Shown here in pieces: positions 1 through 5,769 of a stretch of DNA of 5,769 bases. The first letter of the stretch is position 1, and every line of letters starts with the position of its first letter. The notes beneath the pieces were generated by a model. That model was given only the letters and a program-made list of their open reading frames with translations. It ran no database searches and was not told the origin of the DNA. The position numbers were made by a program, and so were the translations under genes. Source of the DNA: Bryobacterales bacterium (GTDB lineage Bacteria; Acidobacteriota; Terriglobia; Bryobacterales; Bryobacteraceae); assembly GCA_003487005.1 (NCBI GenBank), contig DNFG01000296.1:1-5769 (forward strand). Direction: 5' to 3'.

Positions 1-188
1 TCGACGAGCATGAGGGGGCCGGCGAGGGGGGTGATGCGGGCGGTGTGAGCGGATTCGTAGGCGGGAAAGGTGGTGGGGCCGACGCGGTCGAACAGGGGGT
101 AGTGCACGATCTGGATAGTCCAGATGAGGCCGGTGAGAAAGAGGGCGGGGGCGAGGTTGGCGGCGAGCAGAGCCCGGTCGAAGGTCAA
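1..188 (-). CDS. Small integral membrane protein, N-terminal part (runs off left edge)
   Basis: Partial gene with 62 codons visible, continuing beyond base 1. The start is TTG at 188-186, overlapping the TGA stop of the upstream flavoprotein gene by four bases (TTGA). An AGGGAG Shine-Dalgarno sequence at 202-197, 8 bases upstream, supports it. The product begins MTFDRALLAANLAP and has a hydrophobic helix at about residues 7-26. A short polar stretch with WTIQIVHYPLF and PAYESAHTARIT follows, and a second helix starts near residue 55. The conserved-looking WTIQ-VHYPLF/HxxRI pattern resembles small multi-helix membrane proteins of unknown function that I have seen in environmental bacteria, but I cannot name the family with certainty. 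Codon use is strongly C-ending, like the 3' end of the upstream gene. Coupling to the flavoprotein suggests a membrane partner or shared expression; no biochemical function can be read from the sequence. Confidence 0.68.
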   Translation of the reverse strand, partial: MTFDRALLAANLAPALFLTGLIWTIQIVHYPLFDRVGPTTFPAYESAHTARITPLAGPLMLV

Positions 189-1558
189 TCGGGGATCTCC
201 CTTTCGGACTCGGGCTCTTCGCCGGTTTCGAATTCCTCGCCGGTGGTGGATTTGAGGCGGAGGCGGCGGCCGGAGGCGGAGACGCGTTTGCGCGGATCGA
301 TGGTTTCGGGGTCGGGTTCGCCGCGGAGGTCGCGGAGGAGGGTCTCGGCGGCGAGGCGGCCGGATTCCATGGCGCCCTGGATGGAGGGGGTGGCGCGGTA
401 GTCGCCGGCGGTGTAGAGGCCGGGTTCGATGCGGTTGTCCTGGGTCCATTCGAGGGGGACGACGACGGGCTGGGCGTGTTCGATCTGATACATGCGCAGG
501 AAGCGCCAGCGGGTGACGGAGGAGCCGAACCAGCGCTTCAACTGGCCGCTGATATTGGTGATCAGCGAGCGTTCGTCGCGGGTAGGCAGGCCGACGACGG
601 TGACGCAGACGAGATGCTGGCCGGGAGGGGCGTAGCTGGGGGAGACATTGCTCATGACGGCGAGATTGTTGATGAGGCCGCGGCCGCTGCCGCCGAGGAC
701 GAGGATGGGTTCGTCGATGGGCGCTTCGGGAGCCGCGAAATAGAGACAGGTGACGGAGCGCGAGGGGATGGACATGCGGACGCGGAGGAGGCGGTTGGAC
801 TCGGGGCCCTCGGTGGCCACGACGATATTGGGGGCGGTGAGGGTTTCGCCGCTGGTGAGGGTGACGGTGCGGCCGTCGATCTGCTGGACGCGGGCATTGA
901 GGCGGAGCGAGCCTTCGGGGAGGGCGGCGGCGAGTTGCGCGGGGATCTGGCCCATGCCGCGGGCCGGGACGGCGACGTCACCGTCGGACATCATGCGGAA
1001 GATGAATTCGAACATCCGGCTGGAGGCATTGAGTTTGGATTCAAGCTGGATGCCGCCAAACCAGGGGCGAAAGAACTCCTCGATGAATCTGGGGGAAAAG
1101 CTGTAGCGATCGAGGGCCTGTCTCGTGCTCATTTCGGGGGCGTCGAAGAGTTCCTCGATGGAGCGGCCAAGGACGTGGGAGCGGAGGCGGGACAGGCGGA
1201 ATTTGTCCGCCATCGATCCGATGGGCGAGAAGAAGTTGCGGAACCAGGTACCGGGCTCGCGCCAGGGGTCGGAGATGCGGAAAAACTGGCCGTCCTTGCG
1301 GACGAGGGCGCCGGGGACGAAGGTGCAGAGATCGAGGGCGTCGTAATCGAGGACATCCTGGGCTTCGGGGTAGGCGGTGAGCAGCACCTGGAAGCCGCGG
1401 TCGAGCAGAAAGCCGTCCAGTTCATCGGTGCGCACGCGGCCTCCGGGGCCGTCGGAGGCTTCGAGCAGGGTGAAGGAGAGACCCTCCTGGTGAAGATGGC
1501 GGGCACAGCACAGGCCAGCGAGGCCGCCCCCGATAATGATGGCGTCAATTTGACTCAC
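185..1558 (-). CDS. FAD-dependent oxidoreductase, amine oxidase / phytoene desaturase-like
   Basis: Predicted flavoprotein of 457 residues in the flavin amine oxidase superfamily (monoamine oxidase, protoporphyrinogen oxidase and carotenoid desaturase relatives). Visible parts are an N-terminal Rossmann dinucleotide-binding fold with GGGLAG (GxGxxG, residues 10-15), the ribose-binding Glu33 (LLEAS), the GGRVRT motif at 39-44, LDRGFQVLLTAYPEA at about 52-66, and the C-terminal FAD-contacting GLYTAGDYRATPSIQGAMESG (in two parts: 380-390 and 391-400). The LDRGFQVLL/TAYPE signature places it with uncharacterised bacterial and plant-plastid desaturase-like oxidoreductases; the substrate is unknown. 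The GTG start at 1558-1556 is chosen because it leaves about three residues before the Rossmann strand and has GGAGG just upstream; a longer reading from 1678 would add 40 unlike residues that overlap the protease gene. The last ~45 residues form a charged Glu/Arg-rich tail beyond the FAD fold. It overlaps the protease stop (GTGA) and the next start (TTGA), so it is the middle of a coupled operon. Confidence 0.9.
   Translation of the reverse strand: MSQIDAIIIGGGLAGLCCARHLHQEGLSFTLLEASDGPGGRVRTDELDGFLLDRGFQVLLTAYPEAQDVLDYDALDLCTFVPGALVRKDGQFFRISDPWREPGTWFRNFFSPIGSMADKFRLSRLRSHVLGRSIEELFDAPEMSTRQALDRYSFSPRFIEEFFRPWFGGIQLESKLNASSRMFEFIFRMMSDGDVAVPARGMGQIPAQLAAALPEGSLRLNARVQQIDGRTVTLTSGETLTAPNIVVATEGPESNRLLRVRMSIPSRSVTCLYFAAPEAPIDEPILVLGGSGRGLINNLAVMSNVSPSYAPPGQHLVCVTVVGLPTRDERSLITNISGQLKRWFGSSVTRWRFLRMYQIEHAQPVVVPLEWTQDNRIEPGLYTAGDYRATPSIQGAMESGRLAAETLLRDLRGEPDPETIDPRKRVSASGRRLRLKSTTGEEFETGEEPESEREIPD
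197..202 (-). promoter_or_regulatory. Ribosome binding site for the TTG-started membrane protein
   Basis: On the minus strand AGGGAG lies 8 bases before TTG (188-186), inside the last codons of the upstream flavoprotein gene. It decides in favour of the TTG start, since no ATG or GTG is better placed in that frame. Confidence 0.55.
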
Positions 1559-2688
1559 AAATCCTCCGCTTGGGACCGCCGCCGGGCATTTCCGATCTCG
1601 CGCAGTACGAGAAATTCGGAGAGATTCTCGGTTGTCAGCAGGCCCACCAGGCGATCGTCGTCGAAAACGAGCGCACAACTATTATTACCGCTAAGCAGGG
1701 GGAGCGCGTCGGCGAGGTCGGTGGAGGGACTGACGCGGCCGAAGCCGCGGTCCATCGCGCCGGCGACATAACCATCGGGACCCTCGGTGGCCATGGCCCG
1801 GAGCAGGGCGGTGCGGGTGAGCAGGCCGGTGACCTGGGCGGAGGTCATGACGGGGAAGTCCTGCTGCGGGGTGGAGAGCAGCAGGTTGGCGGCTTCGCGG
1901 ATGGTGGCGCCGTGATCCAGTGTTCGGAAGTCGGTAATCATGGCGGCACGGACCTTCTCGCCGCGGATGAGCACCTGCTGCTGGGAGGCGAGACTTTCCT
2001 GAACGGCGCCAACGTAGATGAAGAAAGCGATAAAAATAACAAACGGATTGAGGGCCAGCAGGCCATAGAGGCCCATCATGGCGGCCATGCCCATGCCAAT
2101 CCGGGCGGCGGTGCGGGTGGCCTCGTGTTCGGGCCGGAATCGGGAAAGGAGACTGCGGAGGATGCGTCCGCCGTCCATGGGGAAGGCGGGGAGCAGGTTG
2201 AACCCGGCGAGGATGAGGTTGGCGGTGGCGAGCATGGGCAGGAGGCTCTCGTCCGTGATTTCGTCCCAGGCGGCGGGCAGCAGGGGTGCGCCGGTCAGAA
2301 AGAGCCAGGCGAACAGCAGGCCGGCGAGCACGAGGTTGACCACGGGTCCGGCCAGCGCGACCCAGATCTCCTCATGTGCCCTGGGGGAGCGTTCGAGGCG
2401 GGCGAGACCGCCGATGGGAAGCATGACGATCTCGAGGGTGCGGATCGAGTAGCGGCGGGCGACGAGGGCATGGCCGAGTTCATGGAGCAGAACCGAGCCG
2501 AAAATGGCGCTGATATACAGCGTGAGGGCGGCGGCGCTCTGCTTGCCCTGCGCGCCGAAAACAATCAGGGCGACCACCACGAGCCAGAAGGTGAAGTGGA
2601 AGCGGACGGGCACGCCGAACACGAGGACCGAGCCGACACAGCCCGGGATGCGGCGTTCCTGGTTCGACTTCTGGTTCTCCGGTTGCAC
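1555..2688 (-). CDS. Site-2 protease-type M50 zinc metalloprotease with CBS domain pair
   Basis: Integral membrane zinc endopeptidase of 377 residues, of the M50B class with cytoplasmic CBS domains (similar in architecture to mycobacterial Rip3 and archaeal S2P). The family cleaves membrane-embedded substrates, often anti-sigma factors or regulators. Visible: membrane segment at about 28-46; second segment with zinc-binding HELGH (His69, Glu70, His73); GPVVN at about 114-118; segment with NLLPAFPMDGGRILRSLL (164-181), where Asp172 is the third zinc ligand; further hydrophobic helices at about 198-230; then two CBS repeats at about 243-300 and 308-362, likely sensing an adenosyl ligand. No PDZ domain is present. 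The start is GTG at 2688 with a weak GAGAG ribosome site 6 bases before it. The stop overlaps the flavoprotein start (GTGA), so the two are co-translated. All catalytic residues are intact, so it should be active; its substrate cannot be inferred, and no anti-sigma/sigma pair is visible here. Confidence 0.94.
   Translation of the reverse strand: MQPENQKSNQERRIPGCVGSVLVFGVPVRFHFTFWLVVVALIVFGAQGKQSAAALTLYISAIFGSVLLHELGHALVARRYSIRTLEIVMLPIGGLARLERSPRAHEEIWVALAGPVVNLVLAGLLFAWLFLTGAPLLPAAWDEITDESLLPMLATANLILAGFNLLPAFPMDGGRILRSLLSRFRPEHEATRTAARIGMGMAAMMGLYGLLALNPFVIFIAFFIYVGAVQESLASQQQVLIRGEKVRAAMITDFRTLDHGATIREAANLLLSTPQQDFPVMTSAQVTGLLTRTALLRAMATEGPDGYVAGAMDRGFGRVSPSTDLADALPLLSGNNSCALVFDDDRLVGLLTTENLSEFLVLREIGNARRRSQAEDL
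1563..1567 (-). promoter_or_regulatory. Ribosome binding site fixing the GTG start of the flavoprotein
   Basis: GGAGG on the minus strand lies 4 bases before GTG (1558-1556), within the last codons of the M50 protease gene. The spacing is short, but this is a strong SD core and the only one near the N-terminal Rossmann strand, so it supports the shorter gene model. Confidence 0.6.
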
Positions 2689-2756
2689 CGCGGACTCTCT
2701 TCCAATCTTCTCACTGAACCACGCCGCGCCGGAGACTCGAGGGAGGGAAATGCGGG

Positions 2757-3725
2757 TCAGGAGCTGAATTCGGGGGATGCATACTCGCGTCCAGTGACCA
2801 GCGCGAGGTAATCAGGGCGGTCGGCGGCGCTCAGGTGGCGGTAGCTGCGGAGCACTTCTCCATGGAAGAGCAGGAAGACGCCGGGCATCTGGAACCCGTC
2901 GCCGTTCAGCAGGCCGACGCCGTGGCGGCCCAGAATGGCGGCCTGGAAGCCGCGCCACCAGACGCGAGGGCCGAACAGGTCACCGAGGCTGCCGCGAGGG
3001 AGGCCGAAGGCGCGGTAGAGGGCGCGTTCCGGGTCGCTGACCCGCGGCACGTTCTGCAAGCCATAGCGCGCAAAGAACTTCGCCCCGTGCTCTTCGCTGC
3101 CCATGTGGACCAGGGTAAGCCGCGCGCCCTGTGCCTCGATCTCCTTGCGCCGGGCGGCCAGGTCGGCCAGGGCTTCACGGCAGAAAGTGCAGCCGGAATG
3201 GCGGAGAAAGACGAGGAGAACGGGCGAGAGCGCGGACATTTCTTCGAGCGTGACGCCCTGGTTGGATCTCCGGCGCAGGGCCATCCGGACGATCTCCGGC
3301 GACAGAACGCGGCGCTGGCGTAGCGAGGACTGGTAGGCGAAGACGAGGATCAATGCGAGGGGCGGGCACCAGATCAGGCCGTTCAGCAATGCCAGCCAGA
3401 GCGATCCGGCCGGCAGTTGGCCGTGCCAGACCGCGAGACCGGAACCGAGAGCGGAGCCCAGTTTGGCGGCGAAACCCATCAGGACAACGGGCCAGTGGCG
3501 CAGAGGGTCACTGGCCGCCAGCAAGAAGCCCAGACCGAGAACCCCGGCGCCCAAACCAAGCATCTGCACGAGGAGCGGCAGATTGGGCGCTTCGACGCCG
3601 GAGCGCTCGAAGAGGTCGAATGGAGCGAGAACCAGATACAGGGCGCAGATCAGATTGTAGAGGCCTGCGGTGGTCAGGAGGGGTTTCATCCAGGATTTGG
3701 ACTTCGTGGTGCCGGTACTTGCCAT
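2757..3725 (-). CDS. Membrane-anchored thioredoxin-fold protein, AhpC-TSA_2 / SelL-like, CxxC
   Basis: Predicted 322-residue, two-part protein. Residues about 15-131 hold four hydrophobic helices (about 17-34, 50-71, 79-99, 109-131). Basic residues sit before the first helix (TKSKSWMK) and after the fourth (LRQRR, MALRRRS), predicting both ends in the cytoplasm. Residues about 160-312 form a peroxiredoxin-like domain: VLLVFLRHSGCTFCREAL gives a CxxC pair at Cys179/Cys182, followed by LTLVHMGSEE, RVSDPERALYRAFGL, and MPGVFLLFHGEVLRSYRH with the cis-Pro-like Met-Pro. This matches the AhpC-TSA_2 / SelL-related family, in which one or both cysteines can be selenocysteine; here both are cysteine. 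Likely a thiol-disulfide or peroxide-related redox function; the substrate is unknown. The start is ATG at 3725, with GGAAGGAAG (3745-3737) 11 bases upstream. An in-frame ATG at 3845 would add 40 uncharacteristic residues across the divergent region and is disfavoured. The protease gene follows after 68 bases. Confidence 0.85.
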   Translation of the reverse strand: MASTGTTKSKSWMKPLLTTAGLYNLICALYLVLAPFDLFERSGVEAPNLPLLVQMLGLGAGVLGLGFLLAASDPLRHWPVVLMGFAAKLGSALGSGLAVWHGQLPAGSLWLALLNGLIWCPPLALILVFAYQSSLRQRRVLSPEIVRMALRRRSNQGVTLEEMSALSPVLLVFLRHSGCTFCREALADLAARRKEIEAQGARLTLVHMGSEEHGAKFFARYGLQNVPRVSDPERALYRAFGLPRGSLGDLFGPRVWWRGFQAAILGRHGVGLLNGDGFQMPGVFLLFHGEVLRSYRHLSAADRPDYLALVTGREYASPEFSS

Positions 3726-3736
3726 TGGCCGATTGA

Positions 3737-3745
3737 CTTCCTTCC
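3737..3745 (-). promoter_or_regulatory. Ribosome binding site for the SelL-like membrane protein
   Basis: GGAAGGAAG on the minus strand precedes ATG 3725-3723 by 11 bases. The spacing is slightly long, but no comparable site precedes the alternative ATGs at 3845 or 3689, so it supports the 322-residue model. A TAGAAT hexamer at 3754-3749 could be a -10 box, but no good -35 accompanies it. Confidence 0.5.
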
Positions 3746-3882
3746 GCAATTCTACCTGCAAGTCAGATGCGGGCACTCCGGCGACGGATGGAGAGATTTT
3801 CCGGCGATTTCGAGGGAACGAACCCAGAAAGTGCCAGATATCCATGAAGATACGTTCCCGGAGGGCGGCGGGCGGGTGTCGG

Positions 3883-3914
3883 GTGATTCACTGATCCGAA
3901 CTCAGGTGAATCAC
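3883..3914. promoter_or_regulatory. Paired 9-base palindromes GTGAWTCAC, candidate operator
   Basis: Two perfect 9-base palindromes, GTGATTCAC at 3883-3891 and GTGAATCAC at 3906-3914, lie 23 bases centre to centre, close to two helical turns. They are also inverted copies of each other, with CTGA and CTCAG next to the inner edges extending the symmetry imperfectly. The pair sits in the divergent intergenic region, 38 bases or more upstream of the GH9 start, immediately upstream of a possible -35 region. This arrangement is typical of cooperative binding by a dimeric repressor or activator. Alternatively the pair could form a hairpin in RNA, but no T tract follows, so a terminator is unlikely. 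The regulator is not identifiable. Confidence 0.5.
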
Positions 3915-3917
3915 TAC

Positions 3918-3945
3918 TTCATCGTATCCGTGCATCCGCTATGCT
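3918..3945 (+). promoter_or_regulatory. Candidate promoter for the GH9 gene, possibly giving a leaderless mRNA
   Basis: TATGCT at 3940-3945 fits the TANNNT -10 pattern. A poor -35 (TTCATC, 3918-3923) lies 16 bases upstream. Transcription from this box would begin about 6-7 bases beyond it, at the GTG start codon (3952). No Shine-Dalgarno sequence at proper spacing precedes this GTG; GGGGG abuts it with one base between. The call is a motif match only. Confidence 0.3.
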
Positions 3946-3951
3946 GGGGGC

Positions 3952-5769
3952 GTGGGAATTCGTGTGCACTTCATCCTGATCTGCATGGCGGCGAGCCTGT
4001 GGGGCCAACAGACCGGCTTCAACTATGGCGAGGCGCTGCAGAAGTCCATTCTTTTCTATGAGGCACAGCGGTCCGGGCCGCTGCCGGCGTCCAACCGGAT
4101 TGACTGGCGGGGCGATTCCGGGCTTCGGGATGGGGAAGCCGAGGGCGTCGATCTGACGGGCGGCTGGCATGATGCCGGCGATCACGTCAAATTCGGATTT
4201 CCGATGGCTTCGTCGGCGACGTTGCTGGCGTGGGGGGTGCTGGAATATCCGGAGGGTTACCGGAGAAGCGGACAGATGGACGCGATTCTGGACAATTTAC
4301 GCTGGGTGAATGACTATTTCCTGAAGGCGAGCGCAAAGCCGGACGAATTGTGGGCGCAGGTGGGCGACGGACAGGCGGATCATGCCTGGTGGGGGCCGGC
4401 GGAAGTGATGGCGATGCCGCGGCCGGCGTTCCGGATCACGAAGGAGTGTCCGGGGTCGGATCTGGCGGGAGAGACGGCGGCGGCGCTGGCGGCCTCGGCG
4501 CTGGTCTTCGAGCGTCACGGGGACGGCAAAGCGGATTTGAAGTATGCCGGGCGATTGCGGGAGCGCGCACGCGACCTGTACCGGTTCGCGGACCAGTACC
4601 GCGGCCGTTATTCGGACTGCGTGACGGCGGCGGCGGCGTTTTACCGGTCGTGGAGCGGCTACGACGACGAATTGGCGTGGAGCGCCGCGTGGCTGTACCG
4701 GTCGACAGGTGAAGAGGCTTACCTGGAGGCGGCGCGGGGGCACTACCAGCGGCTCAACCGCGAGGCCGGGACCGAGGTCAAGGTCCACCGCTGGACCCAC
4801 GGCTGGGATGACAAGAGCTACGGCGCCTATGTATTGATGGCCCAACTGACCGGCGAGCCCGAATACCGCGCCGACGCCGAACGCTGGCTCGATTTCTGGA
4901 CCACCGGCTATCAGGGGACGCGGATCCGTTATACGCCCGGGGGCCTGGCGTGGCTGGATCAGTGGGGATCGCTCCGCTATGCCGCCAACACGGCATTGCT
5001 GGCATTCATTTATGGCGACTGGCTCCACGCCGGAAGCCGGGATGAGACCCGCGCCGCGCGCTACCGGGCATTCGCGGCCCGGCAGATCGACTATATGCTG
5101 GGCGATAATCCGGCCCGGCGGAGCTATGTGATCGGCTTTGGCCAGAATCCGCCGCGCAACCCCCATCACCGGACCGCGCATGGCTCCTGGGCCGACAGTC
5201 TGCAAACGCCCGTCGAGACGACCCACACGCTCTACGGAGCGCTGGTGGGCGGACCTGGCATCAACGACGATTACGAGGACCGGCGGACGGATTTTGTCGG
5301 AAATGAAGTGGCCACGGACTACAATGCCGCCTTCACCGGCGCTTTGGCCCGGCTCCATACCGAACGCGGGGGCGACCCGATCGAGGCGTTTCCGGCGCCA
5401 TCGCTGCGGACCCGCGACGAATTCATGGCCGAAGCGGCGCTGAATGCCCGCGGGGCGGATTTCGTCGAGATCGCGGCGGTGGTGCACAACCGCTCGGCTT
5501 GGCCGGCGCGGCAGCCGGGGACCTTCGCGCTGCGCTACTTCTTCACACTCGATGACGGCGGGGCGGAGGCGATCCGGCTGAGCGCGGCGCACAACGATTG
5601 TGAAGCGCCCGCAGGCCCGTTTTTGTGGTCCGAACGCGTCTTTTTCGTCGAAATCGACTGCTCCGGACGGCGTTTTGCCCCGGCCGGGCAGAGCGCATCG
5701 CGGTTGCTCGCGCAATTCCGGATCGCGGGCCGGCCCGGTTGGGATCCGGCGCGGGACTGGAGCGGCGAG
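3952..5769 (+). CDS. Secreted GH9 endoglucanase (cellulase) with CBM3c module, C-terminus cut by right edge
   Basis: Predicted secreted inverting beta-1,4-glucanase; 606 codons are visible with no stop before the window end. Residues 1-19 (GIRVHFILICMAASLWGQ after the start) form a short signal peptide, followed by FNYGEALQKSILFYEAQRSG, the usual GH9 N-terminus without an Ig-like domain. The catalytic (alpha/alpha)6 domain spans about 22-475. It contains DLTGGWHDAGDHVKFGFPM with the Asp pair Asp74/Asp77 (equivalent to Asp55/Asp58 of Thermobifida Cel9A), NPPRNPHHRTAHGSW (399-413, substrate-binding His/Arg) and GNEVATDYNAAFTGAL with catalytic acid Glu452. From about 488, FMAEAALN, FVEIAAVVHNRSAWPAR, RYFF, FFVEIDC, GQSASRLLAQFRIAG and WDPARDWS match a CBM3c module fused directly to the catalytic domain, the layout of processive GH9 enzymes acting on crystalline or amorphous cellulose. 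Further C-terminal modules may lie outside. The GTG start is preferred because an in-frame TGA lies at 3907 and the signal peptide needs it; GTG 3964 is an alternative. Confidence 0.95.
   Translation, partial: MGIRVHFILICMAASLWGQQTGFNYGEALQKSILFYEAQRSGPLPASNRIDWRGDSGLRDGEAEGVDLTGGWHDAGDHVKFGFPMASSATLLAWGVLEYPEGYRRSGQMDAILDNLRWVNDYFLKASAKPDELWAQVGDGQADHAWWGPAEVMAMPRPAFRITKECPGSDLAGETAAALAASALVFERHGDGKADLKYAGRLRERARDLYRFADQYRGRYSDCVTAAAAFYRSWSGYDDELAWSAAWLYRSTGEEAYLEAARGHYQRLNREAGTEVKVHRWTHGWDDKSYGAYVLMAQLTGEPEYRADAERWLDFWTTGYQGTRIRYTPGGLAWLDQWGSLRYAANTALLAFIYGDWLHAGSRDETRAARYRAFAARQIDYMLGDNPARRSYVIGFGQNPPRNPHHRTAHGSWADSLQTPVETTHTLYGALVGGPGINDDYEDRRTDFVGNEVATDYNAAFTGALARLHTERGGDPIEAFPAPSLRTRDEFMAEAALNARGADFVEIAAVVHNRSAWPARQPGTFALRYFFTLDDGGAEAIRLSAAHNDCEAPAGPFLWSERVFFVEIDCSGRRFAPAGQSASRLLAQFRIAGRPGWDPARDWSGE
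5414..5769 (+). other. CBM3c-like module of the GH9 enzyme (partial)
   Basis: Domain-level annotation, residues about 488-606. The order of strands and the motifs EIAAVVHNRSAWPAR, RYFFTLD, VFFVEIDCSG, GQSA, LLAQFRI and WDPARDWS correspond to family 3c modules, which feed a cellulose chain into the GH9 cleft rather than bind crystalline cellulose strongly. The segment between RYFFTL and VFFVEID is about ten residues shorter than I expect from clostridial and Thermobifida examples. The module carries two cysteines (Cys550, Cys570) that could pair in the periplasm or outside the cell. Confidence 0.8.

Noticed and set aside
1559..1678. N-terminal extension of the flavoprotein starting at 1678
   Set aside because: The added 40 residues are Arg/Ser/Pro-rich and lie over the 3' end of the protease gene. 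The GTG at 1558 has a GGAGG site and begins right at the Rossmann strand.
476..1771. Long plus-strand reading frame of 431 codons opposite the flavoprotein gene
   Set aside because: Its translation is a low-complexity Gly/Ala/Glu/Asp-rich string with no recognisable domain. The opposite strand encodes a clear FAD oxidoreductase with intact motifs, so this is a high-GC antisense shadow.
2689..2756. Promoter or terminator between the SelL-like gene and the protease gene
   Set aside because: The 68-base gap holds no convincing -35/-10 pair, hairpin or T tract, so read-through in one operon is as likely as a separate promoter.
1570..2811. Long plus-strand reading frame of 413 codons opposite the M50 protease
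   Set aside because: Gly/Glu/Ala/His-rich composition without motifs, and it overlaps a protease gene with every catalytic residue present on the other strand.
3726..3845. N-terminal extension of the SelL-like protein starting at ATG 3845
   Set aside because: The extra 40 residues are polar and unlike a family N-terminus, no ribosome site precedes that ATG, and a good GGAAGGAAG site lies before ATG 3725.
3883..3914. Rho-independent terminator formed by the paired palindrome
   Set aside because: The stem could form in RNA, but there is no T tract on either strand and no gene ends there; an operator is more plausible.
3919..4185. Minus-strand 88-codon frame over the start of the GH9 gene
   Set aside because: It is antisense to the signal peptide and catalytic Asp region of GH9 and shows no motif or ribosome site.
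4297..5715. 472-codon minus-strand reading frame opposite the GH9 gene
   Set aside because: Arg/Pro/Val-rich translation with no domain. The plus strand carries a complete GH9 catalytic domain and a CBM3c in one open frame.

Overview
The window is GC-rich, densely coding bacterial DNA from an accessory or carbohydrate-utilisation neighbourhood. High GC, non-ATG starts, a SelL-type redox protein and a secreted GH9 cellulase together suggest a soil bacterium of Acidobacteriota type (Solibacter/Bryobacter-like). That assignment is inference from gene content and no marker gene is present.

The left two thirds (1-3725) is a minus-strand gene group read from right to left. It begins with a four-helix membrane protein carrying a cytoplasmic CxxC thioredoxin-like (AhpC-TSA_2/SelL-like) domain (3725-2757). 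A 68-base gap follows, then a site-2-type M50 membrane metalloprotease with two CBS domains (2688-1555). Next is an FAD-dependent amine-oxidase/phytoene-desaturase-like flavoprotein (1558-185). Last is the first part of a small integral membrane protein that runs off the left edge (188-1). The last three genes are joined by two 4-base stop/start overlaps (GTGA and TTGA), so they are almost certainly one translationally coupled operon. All three use GTG or TTG starts.

A 226-base divergent intergenic region (3726-3951) separates this group from a plus-strand gene that stays open to the right edge (3952-5769). This gene encodes a secreted processive-type endoglucanase: signal peptide, GH9 catalytic domain with all three catalytic carboxylates, then a directly attached, somewhat shortened CBM3c module. 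Its upstream region holds two copies of the 9-base palindrome GTGAWTCAC, 23 bases apart, and a TATGCT -10-like box placed so that transcription could begin at the GTG start codon (a possible leaderless mRNA).

The minus-strand group looks like membrane/redox and envelope-proteostasis functions and has no evident functional link to the cellulase. No RNA genes, IS elements, CRISPR arrays or convincing terminators were seen. I found no obviously new defence or mobile system. The points most worth checking are the paired palindrome, the membrane-anchored SelL-like fusion, the coupling of a regulated intramembrane protease to a flavoprotein, and the GH9-CBM3c enzyme.
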